From: Scatomorpha intestinigallinarum
GTDB lineage: Bacteria; Bacillota; Clostridia; Oscillospirales; Oscillospiraceae
NCBI GenBank assembly: GCA_018712225.1
Contig: DVHH01000212.1
Location: 1 to 13,066 of the forward strand
DNA: 13,066 bases
Direction of reading: 5' to 3'
In this document: piece after piece, positions 1 through 6,538 of the stretch
How the letters are laid out: every line of letters starts with the position of its first letter
Position numbering within the stretch: the stretch's first letter is position 1
The notes under the pieces: generated by a model
The model's database searches: none
Seen by the model: only the letters and a program-made list of their open reading frames with translations
What the model was told of the DNA's origin: nothing
Made by a program: the position numbers and the translations under genes

Positions 1-1
1 A

Positions 2-167
2 GGGTCGTCGAGGACGCCGACCCCTACAGGGCGGGTGCGGCGACACGGGGTCTGCGGTCATCCCGGCGTCCGGGCGGGGGTGGAACCCCGCCCCTACAGG
101 GGCTGGCGGAACGTGGTGAGGCCGGCGGAGACCGTGACGGCGGGACGTCGAGGACGCCGTCCCCTAC
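2..167 (-). repeat. Three 'GTAGGGG + hairpin' repeats at 70-bp pitch
   Basis: Copies lie at 2-27, 72-97 and 142-167, each 26 nt, spaced exactly 70 bp. On the plus strand each is a 6-bp stem, a 10-nt centre, the complementary arm, then CTAC; on the minus strand each begins GTAG. The arms are GGGTCG/CGACCC, GGGCGG/CCGCCC and GGGACG/CGTCCC, so the fourth stem pair is T:A, C:G and A:T in turn. That covariation points to selection for, or copying of, a folded structure. The outer copies share the centre TCGAGGACGC. I recall dispersed GTAGGGG-plus-hairpin repeats in other Clostridia; membership in that family is inference. Confidence 0.7.
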
Positions 168-235
168 GGGGCGGGTGGGAAACAGGCCGCGTGCCGCGGG
201 ATTTTCCGGGCGCGGGTCACAGCGCGGGAAATAGT

Positions 236-265
236 GAAAACGCCGCCCGTTCGGGCGGCGTTTTC
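236..265. terminator. Bidirectional Rho-independent terminator
   Basis: The arm GAAAACGCCGCCCG pairs perfectly with CGGGCGGCGTTTTC around a small UUCG-like turn. The GC-rich core is flanked by an A4 run on one side and a T4 run on the other, so it can terminate in both directions. On the minus strand it lies about 210 nt beyond the stop of the XRE-type gene. It could equally end a gene entering from outside the window. Confidence 0.75.
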
Positions 266-273
266 ATTCGATT

Positions 274-327
274 TTCGCGGGCGGCCCGGCCGCCCGCGAA
301 GGGGGAACCCTCGCCGGGGGTTCCCCC
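274..327. repeat. Two abutting long palindromes
   Basis: The first palindrome (274-300) has perfect 11-bp arms, TTCGCGGGCGG and CCGCCCGCGAA, around CCCGG. The second (301-327) has perfect 10-bp arms, GGGGGAACCC and GGGTTCCCCC, around TCGCCGG and is followed by TTT. They touch without a gap. Either could act as a weak terminator, but neither has a long T run. Confidence 0.6.
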
Positions 328-366
328 TTTGACCCCCTCCTGCGCTGCTTTGGCACAAGGGGCGTT

Positions 367-437
367 CCGCGCGCTGCGGCGCGCGGCCAGGGGCGCTGCC
401 CCTGGACCTCGCCCGCTTTTTTGTAAAAAAGCGGGGC
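367..437. repeat. Hairpin triplet, likely dispersed intergenic element
   Basis: Three more inverted repeats are packed together. At 367-386 CCGCGCGC pairs with GCGCGCGG. At 387-405 CCAGGGGC pairs with GCCCCTGG. At 412-435 CCCGCTTTTTT pairs with AAAAAAGCGGG around GT. The block ending in GCAAAAAACTTTT resembles intergenic sequence I recall from many gut Clostridia, which suggests a dispersed repeat; I could not verify this. It lies just beyond the stop of the minus-strand XRE gene and may help end that transcript. Confidence 0.5.
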
Positions 438-474
438 AAAAAACTTTTAAGCGTCGTGGATTGGGGCGCGCGTT

Positions 475-711
475 CTATTTTAAGTGCTCGTCGTAGCTCG
501 TGTTGAGCGCGCTGCGTATGCCGCGCAGTTCGGCAAGCTCTATATGGCGCACGCCGCGCTCGATTTTGACCAGAGTCTCACGCGTCATCGGCACGCCGTC
601 AAGCTGCAGCCGGCGCACCAGCTCCGTTTGCCCCATGCCTCGCTCCAGCCTCACCCGGCGTATGTTCCGCCCTATCTCGCCGCCAGCCTGTTTTATCTTC
701 TGCTCCCCCAT
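475..711 (-). CDS. Small XRE-family helix-turn-helix protein
   Basis: The 78-residue protein is almost entirely a Cro/C1-type (XRE, HTH_3) DNA-binding domain. The helix-turn-helix spans about residues 12-70, with IGRNIRRVRLERGMGQ opening helix 1 and TRETLVKIERGVRH covering the recognition helix and the conserved IERG turn. A few extra residues (LQLDGVPMT) before the recognition helix are typical of one Clostridia XRE subgroup. There is no effector or membrane segment, so it is probably a cytoplasmic dimeric repressor with unknown operators. The start is the ATG at 711, preceded by GGAG (719-722) with a 7-nt gap. It follows the deacetylase on the same strand after 93 nt, so the two may be cotranscribed. 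The family call is firm; targets and ligand are unknown. Confidence 0.8.
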   Translation of the reverse strand: MGEQKIKQAGGEIGRNIRRVRLERGMGQTELVRRLQLDGVPMTRETLVKIERGVRHIELAELRGIRSALNTSYDEHLK

Positions 712-804
712 GCAGTCACTCCACTCCCGGACCGGTATCAGTCCTGTTCTGCCTTGATTGTAAAAAACCAGGCGGCGGTATGGGACTGTTTTCGGTCCGG
801 CGCG

Positions 805-1617
805 TCACTTTATGCCCAGCAGGGCGAAAAACTCCTCGCGGCCCAGGTTGGCCGAGCGGTTGAAGCGGCCGAGGGTCAGGAGGCCTTCGCCGGGGGCGAC
901 GGCGTCTACGCGGTTCTCGCAGGTCAGCGCCAGCAGATAGCCCCGCGCGCGCAGAAGCGCCTCCGTCTCATCACAGTGGAAGCCGAAGGGATAGGCAAAG
1001 GCCAGGGGCCGCGCGCCGGAGGCGGCCTCGATCTTCGCCTCGACGGCGGCGAGGTCGGCGCTCAGCGCGGCGGCGTAGGCCTCGCCGCCCTCGCCGGGCT
1101 TCGGCAGGCAGCCGCGCCGCGGCGACGACTCGCGGTGCATGTCCTGCGTGTGACAGGCGATGTCGAAGCGCCCCGAGGCCGCCAGCTCCGCCACCTCGGC
1201 CCAGCTGAGATAGGAGTACTCCGGACTGCGCGCGGCGGCCCCCTCCTCCGCGTCGCAGTAGGCGCCCACCACCGCGGCAACGGCGCGCATATCGTACTTC
1301 TCCAGCAGCGGCAGCGCGTATTCGAGGACGCTCTGCTGCCCGTCGTCAAAGGTGATGAGCACCGGCTTCTCCGGCAGGCCGCCCAGCCCGGCGCGGCAGT
1401 TCAGAATGTCCTCCAGCCCCACGGCGGTATAGCCGCGCTCCGAAAGCCAGCGCAGGTCGCCCTCCAGCAGCTCCGGCGTGACGACGTAGTCGCCCGCCCG
1501 GGCGGGGTCCGCAGAGATGTGGTGGTACATGATCACCGGCAGCCGCGTCCCCTCCTCCTCCGCAGCCGCCGGGCAGACAAAGAGCAGCGCGAAAAAAAGA
1601 CAGAAAACTCGTTTCAT
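805..1617 (-). CDS. Secreted polysaccharide deacetylase (CE4/NodB domain)
   Basis: The 270-residue protein begins with a signal peptide (MKRVFCLFFALLFVCPAAA, cleavage near residue 19), so it should act outside the membrane. The remainder is a NodB-homology carbohydrate esterase family 4 domain. Visible landmarks are VIMYHHI (28-34), TFDDG (89-93) with the catalytic base and metal-ligand aspartates, HTQDMH (156-161) with the two zinc histidines, and FAYPFG (207-212). Family members remove N- or O-acetyl groups from peptidoglycan, chitooligosaccharide or exopolysaccharide; the substrate cannot be told here. The opening VIMYHHI arrangement resembles the PgaB/IcaB-like branch and Clostridia wall deacetylases. 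The ATG at 1617 has a G6 Shine-Dalgarno-like run (1623-1628). It is separated from the LysA operon by the terminator at 1692-1721, so it needs its own promoter in 1622-1690, which I could not identify. Confidence 0.88.
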   Translation of the reverse strand: MKRVFCLFFALLFVCPAAAEEEGTRLPVIMYHHISADPARAGDYVVTPELLEGDLRWLSERGYTAVGLEDILNCRAGLGGLPEKPVLITFDDGQQSVLEYALPLLEKYDMRAVAAVVGAYCDAEEGAAARSPEYSYLSWAEVAELAASGRFDIACHTQDMHRESSPRRGCLPKPGEGGEAYAAALSADLAAVEAKIEAASGARPLAFAYPFGFHCDETEALLRARGYLLALTCENRVDAVAPGEGLLTLGRFNRSANLGREEFFALLGIK

Positions 1618-1691
1618 AATTTCCCCCCGAAAGGAGTATGCGCCGCCGCGGAATAATCATGCGCCGGGAAAATCTGCGCGCCGGAAAAACA

Positions 1692-1721
1692 CGAAAAACG
1701 CCCCAAACGGGGCGTTTTTCG
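1692..1721 (-). terminator. Rho-independent terminator of the lysA operon
   Basis: A perfect 13-bp stem, CGAAAAACGCCCC with GGGGCGTTTTTCG, closes around AAAC. Read on the minus strand, the stem ends in a T5 run just after the GC core, 18 bases beyond the lysA stop. Its symmetry makes it potentially bidirectional. It separates the regulator-kinase-lysA transcript from the deacetylase gene. Confidence 0.85.
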
Positions 1722-1738
1722 CAAATTTCAGCCGATTT

Positions 1739-2986
1739 TTAAAAGTCGAGCGTGGCGAAGTAGTCCGCCGGGGTCTCGGCGCGCCGGATGAGCCGCGCGC
1801 TGCCGTCCTCGCAGAGCAGGACCTCGGCGCTGCGGAGCTTGCCGTTGTAGTTGTAGCCCATGGCGTGGCCGTGGGCGCCCGTGTCGTGGATGACCAGGAT
1901 GTCCCCCGGGCAGATGGCCGGCAGCCAGCGGTCCACGGCGAACTTGTCGTTATTCTCGCACAGGCCGCCCGTCACGTCGTAGAGATGGTCGCAGGGCGCG
2001 TCCTCCTTGCCGGCGACGGTGATGTGGTGGTAGGCCCCGTACATGGCCGGGCGCATGAGGTTGCAGGCGCAGGCGTCCACGCCGATGTATTCCTTGTGGA
2101 TGTGCTTCTGGTGCAGGCACTTCGTCACGAGGCAGCCGTAAGGCCCCAGCATGAAGCGGCCCATCTCGGTGAAGATCTTCACGTCGCCCATGCCCGCGGG
2201 GACGAGGATCTGCTCGTAGACCTTCCGCACGCCCTCGCCTATGGCGAGGATGTCCGGGTGATGCCCGTCCGGGCGGTAGGGGATGCCCACGCCGCCGGAG
2301 AGGTTTATGAAGCCGATGTGCGCGCCCGTCTCCTCGTGCAGCTCCACAGCCAGGCGGAAGAGCTGCATCGCCAGCGTCGGATAGTAGTCGTCCGTCGTCG
2401 TGTTCGAGGCCAGGAAGGCGTGGATGCCGAACTCCTTCGCGCCCTTCTCCATCAGGATGCGGTAGGCCTGGAACATCTGCGGCTTCGTCATGCCGTATTT
2501 GGCGTCCCCGGGGGAGTCCATTATCGTGTTCGATATCTCAAAATACCCGCCGGGGTTGAAGCGGCAGCTGATGGTCTCCGGGATGTAGCCTATGGTCCGC
2601 TCCAGGAAGTCGATGTGCGTGATGTCGTCGAGGTTTATCGTCGCGCCCAGCTTCGCGGCCAGGGCGAAGTCCTCCGCGGGGGTGTCGTTCGAGGAGAACA
2701 TGATGTCCGGCCCCGTGATGCCCTGCCGCTCGCAGAGCATGAGCTCCGTGAGGGAGGAGCAGTCCATGCCGCAGCCCTCCTCGCGCAGGATGTCCATGAT
2801 GGACGGGTTGGGCGTGGCCTTGACGGCGAAATACTCCTTGAAGCCCGGGTTCCACGCGAAGGCCTTTCGCACCAGGCGCGCGTTCTCGCGGATGCCCCGC
2901 TCGTCGTAGAGGTGGAACGGCGTCGCAAACTGCTCGCAGAGCTCCCTGAGCTGCTCCGCCGTCACGAAGGGTAATTTCTTGCCCAT
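1739..2986 (-). CDS. lysA: Diaminopimelate decarboxylase (variant LysA subfamily)
   Basis: This 415-residue fold-III PLP enzyme should convert meso-diaminopimelate to L-lysine plus CO2 in the cytoplasm. The PLP lysine is K56 in EYFAVKATPNP. The phosphate-binding glycine loop is LSGGVGIPY (229-237). TEMGRFMLGPYG (273-284) is the EPGR-type motif with Met for Pro. LCENNDKF (342-349) carries the active-site cysteine, and GYNYNGKLRSAEVL (377-390) is the C-terminal LysA signature. The usual HxHIGS segment is replaced by IHAFLASNT (188-196). This matches a subfamily I recall from Lachnospiraceae and other Clostridia annotated as LysA, so it looks like lineage variation, not decay. GGAG lies 6 nt before the ATG, inside the last codons of the kinase gene. 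One base separates the kinase stop from this start, so translation is probably coupled. A related amino-acid decarboxylase is the alternative. Confidence 0.85.
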   Translation of the reverse strand: MGKKLPFVTAEQLRELCEQFATPFHLYDERGIRENARLVRKAFAWNPGFKEYFAVKATPNPSIMDILREEGCGMDCSSLTELMLCERQGITGPDIMFSSNDTPAEDFALAAKLGATINLDDITHIDFLERTIGYIPETISCRFNPGGYFEISNTIMDSPGDAKYGMTKPQMFQAYRILMEKGAKEFGIHAFLASNTTTDDYYPTLAMQLFRLAVELHEETGAHIGFINLSGGVGIPYRPDGHHPDILAIGEGVRKVYEQILVPAGMGDVKIFTEMGRFMLGPYGCLVTKCLHQKHIHKEYIGVDACACNLMRPAMYGAYHHITVAGKEDAPCDHLYDVTGGLCENNDKFAVDRWLPAICPGDILVIHDTGAHGHAMGYNYNGKLRSAEVLLCEDGSARLIRRAETPADYFATLDF

Positions 2987-2987
2987 G

Positions 2988-3698
2988 TCATTCTCCGCCC
3001 TTTCCGTCGAAAATTATCGTTATGCGCGTGCCCTTGTCCGGCACGCTCTCCGCCTCCAGCGAGGCGTGGTGCCAGGCGGCGGCGTGCTTGACTATTGAAA
3101 GCCCCAGGCCCGTGCCGCCTGTCTCCTTGGAGCGGCTCTTGTCCACGCGGTAGAAGCGCTCGAAAACGCGGTCGAGGTGCTCGGGCGCGATGCCTATGCC
3201 GTCGTCCTCGACGCAGAGGCTGGGGGCCCCGCCGCGGCTGCCCACGGTCACGCGGACATGCCCGCCCGGGCGGTTGTATTTGATGGCGTTGTCGCAGAGG
3301 TTCGTTATCATCTCGTCTATGAGCTGGGCGTAGCCCGTGACGGTCTCCTCCCCGCCCAGGACCTCTGCCGAGACGCCGCAGGAGGCCGCCTTGTCCATGA
3401 GCCGCTCCGCGCAGCGGCGCGCGGCCGAGAGCAGCTCCACCCGCTCCGCCGGGGCCTCCACCGCGCCCTCGTCCAGGCGCGAGAGATTGATGATGTCGTC
3501 TATGAGCGCGATGAGGCGCTGGGCCTCGGTATATATCTTCTCCGCCAAAAGCGGCAGGTCCTCGCTGCGGGCCAGGCCCGTCATCATCATCTCCGCGTAG
3601 CCGGAGATGGAGGTGATGGGCGTCTTGAGCTCGTGCGAGACGTTGGCCGTGAAGTTGCGGCGCATGTTTTCGGAGATGGATGAGAGCTTCTTTTCCAT
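2988..3698 (-). CDS. Sensorless PhoR-type histidine kinase
   Basis: The 236-residue protein contains a complete kinase core and nothing else. The DHp helix with phospho-acceptor H22 is in SHELKTP (21-27). The N box is NLCDNAIKYN (133-142), G1 is DDGIGI (165-170), the F box is FERFYRVD (179-186) and G2 is GGTGLGLSIVKH (194-205). All ATP-binding motifs are intact, so it should autophosphorylate. It lacks the transmembrane helices, extracellular sensor, HAMP and PAS regions that usually precede this linker; relatives are typically 350-600 residues. The short start is well supported, because ATG 3698 has GGAGG (3707-3711) with an 8-nt gap and the regulator stop lies only 3 nt upstream. It must be a soluble kinase sensing through its short linker or a partner. 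The adjacent response regulator is its expected partner. Confidence 0.88.
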   Translation of the reverse strand: MEKKLSSISENMRRNFTANVSHELKTPITSISGYAEMMMTGLARSEDLPLLAEKIYTEAQRLIALIDDIINLSRLDEGAVEAPAERVELLSAARRCAERLMDKAASCGVSAEVLGGEETVTGYAQLIDEMITNLCDNAIKYNRPGGHVRVTVGSRGGAPSLCVEDDGIGIAPEHLDRVFERFYRVDKSRSKETGGTGLGLSIVKHAAAWHHASLEAESVPDKGTRITIIFDGKGGE

Positions 3699-3701
3699 AG
3701 T

Positions 3702-4362
3702 TCAGGCCTCCACCATGTAGCCCACGCCGCGCACGGTGCGTATCATGGCCCCGCAGCCGCCCAGCTTCAGGCGCAGGGAGCGGATGTGTACGTCCACGGT
3801 GCGGGTCTCCTCGCCGCCGGAGTAGCCCCAGACGGCCTCCAGCAGCTCCTCCCGGCGCACGACGGCCCCCGCCCGGCGCATGAGGTATTCGAGCAGGTCG
3901 AACTCCTTCGCCGTCAGCTGCACCTCGGCGCCCTCCGCCTCCACCCTGCGGCCCGCAGGATAGAGCAGGACCCCGCGGATGCACAGGGATTCCTTCGGCT
4001 CCCCCCCGGCGCAGCAGCGCGCGCACTCTGGCAAGAAATTCCATAATGCCGAAGGGCTTGGCGATATAGTCGTCCGCGCCGAGGTCGAGGCCGCGGACCT
4101 TGTCGAGCTCCGTGCCGAGGGCGGACATTATCATGACCGGGATGCCCGCCGTCTCCGGCGTCTCGCGCAGGCGGCGGAGTATGGCGAGGCCGTCCTCGCC
4201 CGGCAGCATGATGTCCAGCAGCACCAGCCGCGCGCGTGCCGCGTCCAGCGCCGCGAAAAACTCCGCCCCGGAGGTGAAGCTCTCCGTCTCGTAGCCCGCG
4301 GAGCCCAGCGCGTAGGCCACCAGCTCCCTTATGCTCTTGTCGTCCTCCACAACGTATATCAT
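3702..4362 (-). pseudogene. OmpR/PhoB response regulator split by a frameshift
   Basis: The first part encodes a complete receiver domain. Its acidic pocket is E6-D7-D8, the phospho-acceptor is D50 in LLDIMLPGEDG, the switch Ser is S80 and the conserved Lys is K102 in AKPFG. The second part, in another frame, encodes the winged-helix DNA-binding domain (VQLTAKEFDLLEYLMRR through RTVRGVGYMVEA). The frames meet in a run of seven G (plus-strand C at 4001-4007). With six G the reading continues as LLRRGEPKESL and gives one 219-residue protein, the normal family length. As written, the receiver frame runs on through the kinase region without the DNA-binding domain. Sequencing error, phase variation, +1 slippage and true decay are all possible; both halves look well conserved, arguing against long decay. 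The ATG at 4362 has GGGG at 4371-4374 (8-nt gap); an upstream TTG at 4368 fits less well. Confidence 0.82.
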
Positions 4363-4394
4363 AGCCAAAACCCCGCAGAAAACGCATTGTCAAC

Positions 4395-4423
4395 AGTATA
4401 TAATAGCCTCAAAAGAATGTCAA
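4395..4423 (-). promoter_or_regulatory. Consensus sigma-A promoter of regulator-kinase-lysA operon
   Basis: On the minus strand TTGACA (4418-4423) lies 17 bp before TATACT (4395-4400), giving a perfect -35, a 5/6 -10 and the ideal spacer. Transcription would start near 4388, leaving a leader of about 26 nt. A 13-bp inverted repeat, TGTC-N5-GACA (4418-4430), overlaps the -35, and a second TTGACA (4388-4393) lies just downstream of the -10. Either could be an operator, for instance for autoregulation. Confidence 0.75.
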
Positions 4424-4468
4424 AACGACATATGAGAAAAAATGCTTTTATTCGCGATGGAAAAATTG

Positions 4469-4474
4469 TATAAT
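4469..4474 (+). promoter_or_regulatory. Probable -10 element for glgB
   Basis: A perfect TATAAT lies about 60 nt before the glgB start. The matching -35 position holds only a T-rich TTTTAT-like hexamer, so the promoter may be weak or activator dependent. The 5' leader then contains GGCC-GCA-GGCC (4494-4504) and the 10-bp palindrome GCCGGCCGGC (4505-4514), which may fold before the AGGAGG ribosome binding site. Confidence 0.5.
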
Positions 4475-4533
4475 AGGTCAGAGACGGGTCCGGGGCCGCA
4501 GGCCGCCGGCCGGCGAATACAGGAGGCGGATTT

Positions 4534-6501
4534 ATGGAACAGAGAGAACTCATAGAGAAATATGTCTCCAACGACGACATCTATCTGTACAACACCGGCA
4601 ACGCCCAGCGGGCCTACGACGCCTTCGGCTGCCGGTACATACCCGAATGCGGCATGCACCGCTTCATGGTCTGGGCTCCGCACGCGCGCGAGGTCTCCGT
4701 CGTGGGCGATTTCAACGGCTGGGACGGCTGCGCGCACCCCATGTGGAAGCGGGACGACGAGACCTGGGTCCTCTTCATCCCCGGCCTCAAGGACGGCGAC
4801 ATCTACAAATACCGCGTGGTCGGCGCGGACGGGAACACCGTCCTGAAGGCGGACCCCTTCGCCTTCCACGCCGAGACCGGGCCGGCCACCGGCTCCAAGG
4901 TCTGGAGCATAGAGGGCTACCCCTGGCAGGACGGGGCCTATATGGCCGGGCGCGGGCAGAAGGACGCCATCCGCTCCCCCATGTCCATCTATGAGGTACA
5001 CATGGGCTCCTGGCGCAAGAAGGAGGGGGAGGTTTTCCCGAACTACCGCGGCGTCGCGGACGAGCTTGCGGCCTACTGCAAGGAGATGAACTACACCCAC
5101 GTGGAGCTCCTGCCCATCACGGAGTACCCCTACGAGGGCTCCTGGGGCTACCAGGTCACGGGCTTTTTCGCGCCCACGAGCCGCTACGGCACGCCCCAGG
5201 ACTTCATGTACTTCGTGGACAGGCTCCATGCCGACGGCATCGGCGTCATCATCGACTGGGTGCCGGCACACTTCCCGCGCGACGAGCACGGCCTGCGCAT
5301 GTTCGACGGCGCGCCCTGCTACGAGGGCGATGAGCAGCGCATGGCGGAGCACCCGGACTGGGGCACCATGATCTTCGACTACTCCCGCCCCCAGGTGCAG
5401 AGCTTCCTCACCTCTTCGGCCATGTTCTTCTTCGACAAATACCACGTGGACGGCATCCGGGTCGACGCCGTCAGCTCCATGCTCTACCTCGACTACGGCC
5501 GCCGCTGGGGCGAGTGGACCCCCAACAAGGACGGCGGCAACATAAACCTCGGCGCCGTGGACTTCCTGCGCAAGCTGAACACCACCGTGCTCTCCGCCTT
5601 CCCCGGCGCCATCACGATAGCCGAGGAATCGACGGCCTTCCCCCTTGTCTCCCGCCCGGCGGAGGTCGGCGGCCTGGGCTTCATGTTCAAGTGGGACATG
5701 GGCTTCATGCACGACACGCTCGATTACATGGCCCTCGACCCCTATTTCCGCAGCTACAACCACAGCCGCATCACCTTCTCGATGATGTACGCCTTCTCGG
5801 AGAACTTCGTGCTCGCCTTCTCCCATGACGAGGTCGTCCACGGCAAGGCCAGCATGGTCAATAAGATGTGGGGCGACTACGAGACTAAGTTTGCCTCCCT
5901 GCGCGCGCTCTACGGCTATCAGTTCGCCCACCCGGGCAAGAAGCTGATGTTCATGGGCGGGGAATTTGCGCAGTTCATTGAGTGGAACTACCTCCAGCAG
6001 CTGGACTGGAACCTCCTCGAATACCCCAAGCACGAGGGCATGCGCCGCTACGTGCAGGAGCTGGGGCGGCTCTACCTGAGCATCCCCGCCCTTTCCAGAA
6101 TAGACGACTCCTGGGACGGCTTCACCTGGCTGAACGTGGACGACGCGGAGCGCAGCTCCGTGGCCTTCATGCGCCGGTGCCCGCGCTCCTACATAGTCTG
6201 CGCCGTGAACTTCACCCCCGTGCGCTATGACGACTTCCCCATCGGCCTGCCGAAGCCCGGCGTCCTGAAGGAGCTCATAAACTCGGACGACGTGAGGTAC
6301 GGCGGCACGGGCGTCATGAACTCGCCCGAGATAGCCTCGTCGGACGAGCCTTTCCTGGAGCAGCCCTGCTCGGCCAGGATAACGCTGCCGCCCATGTCGG
6401 CGGTCTGGTTCCGCTTCAGCCCCGCGGCGAAGAGGGCCAAAAAGCCCGCGGCGGGGGCAAAGAAGCCCGCGGCGGCCAAAAAGCCCGCCAAAAAGAAATA
6501 G
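4534..6501 (+). CDS. glgB: 1,4-alpha-glucan branching enzyme with basic C-tail
   Basis: This 655-residue GH13 enzyme creates alpha-1,6 branches in glycogen in the cytoplasm. A CBM48-like N-terminal domain (about 38-120, with FMVWAPHAREVSVVGDFNGW) precedes the catalytic barrel. The catalytic set is complete: DWVPAHF (241-247), nucleophile D311 in GIRVDAVSS, acid/base E364 in TIAEES, and D432 in SHDEVVHG. A C-terminal beta domain ends near residue 629. The final 26 residues are almost only Lys, Ala and Pro (PAAKRAKKPAAGAKKPAAAK onward), a histone-H1-like tail absent from standard GlgB proteins. Length without the tail is normal for the family. AGGAGG (4521-4526) lies 7 nt before the ATG. It is first in a four-gene glycogen operon, with glgA following after about 50 nt, and is divergent from the response regulator. 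Confidence 0.95.
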   Translation: MEQRELIEKYVSNDDIYLYNTGNAQRAYDAFGCRYIPECGMHRFMVWAPHAREVSVVGDFNGWDGCAHPMWKRDDETWVLFIPGLKDGDIYKYRVVGADGNTVLKADPFAFHAETGPATGSKVWSIEGYPWQDGAYMAGRGQKDAIRSPMSIYEVHMGSWRKKEGEVFPNYRGVADELAAYCKEMNYTHVELLPITEYPYEGSWGYQVTGFFAPTSRYGTPQDFMYFVDRLHADGIGVIIDWVPAHFPRDEHGLRMFDGAPCYEGDEQRMAEHPDWGTMIFDYSRPQVQSFLTSSAMFFFDKYHVDGIRVDAVSSMLYLDYGRRWGEWTPNKDGGNINLGAVDFLRKLNTTVLSAFPGAITIAEESTAFPLVSRPAEVGGLGFMFKWDMGFMHDTLDYMALDPYFRSYNHSRITFSMMYAFSENFVLAFSHDEVVHGKASMVNKMWGDYETKFASLRALYGYQFAHPGKKLMFMGGEFAQFIEWNYLQQLDWNLLEYPKHEGMRRYVQELGRLYLSIPALSRIDDSWDGFTWLNVDDAERSSVAFMRRCPRSYIVCAVNFTPVRYDDFPIGLPKPGVLKELINSDDVRYGGTGVMNSPEIASSDEPFLEQPCSARITLPPMSAVWFRFSPAAKRAKKPAAGAKKPAAAKKPAKKK

Positions 6502-6538
6502 GCCCCTCCGCCCGGCAGCCCCCAACCTTCCAAGCGAA

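Larger units (their letters stand above)
1..474. other. Gene-free intergenic region rich in hairpins
   Basis: I see no supportable gene here. The open frames across it have compositionally biased, repeat-derived translations with no recognisable domain. The stretch holds three 26-nt hairpin repeats in its first 167 bases, a terminator at 236-265, and then a chain of palindromes (274-300, 301-327, 367-386, 387-405, 412-435). The closest gene is the XRE-type gene that ends at 475 on the minus strand, so part of the region is its 3' flank. The window starts inside this region, so whatever lies to the left is unknown. Confidence 0.75.

Noticed and set aside
1..180. CRISPR array
   Set aside because: The three 70-bp-spaced repeats differ in sequence within their arms and are themselves self-complementary with variable stems; no cas genes are present.
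35..496. Open frame of 153 codons on the plus strand
   Set aside because: It runs through the hairpin repeats and into the XRE gene antisense, is rich in Arg/Gly/Pro, and has no domain or ribosome binding site.
712..804. Promoter or terminator between the deacetylase and XRE genes
   Set aside because: A TTTACA-like hexamer exists on the minus strand but no convincing -10 at 16-18 bp, and no stable hairpin with a T run was found.
2962..4368. A 468-residue fusion read through the regulator and kinase region
   Set aside because: After the receiver domain it is an out-of-frame translation of the DNA-binding domain and kinase; real domains lie in the other frames with their own start sites.
6427..6498. 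Lys/Ala/Pro tail of GlgB as a frameshift artefact
   Set aside because: The frame is continuous with the enzyme, ends in a clean stop, and the codons AAG/AAA, CCC and GCG/GCC match local usage.
4420..6525. Long minus-strand open frame (about 700 codons) opposite glgB
   Set aside because: It is the antisense shadow of a strongly recognised GlgB in GC-rich DNA; its translation is compositionally biased and has no known motif.
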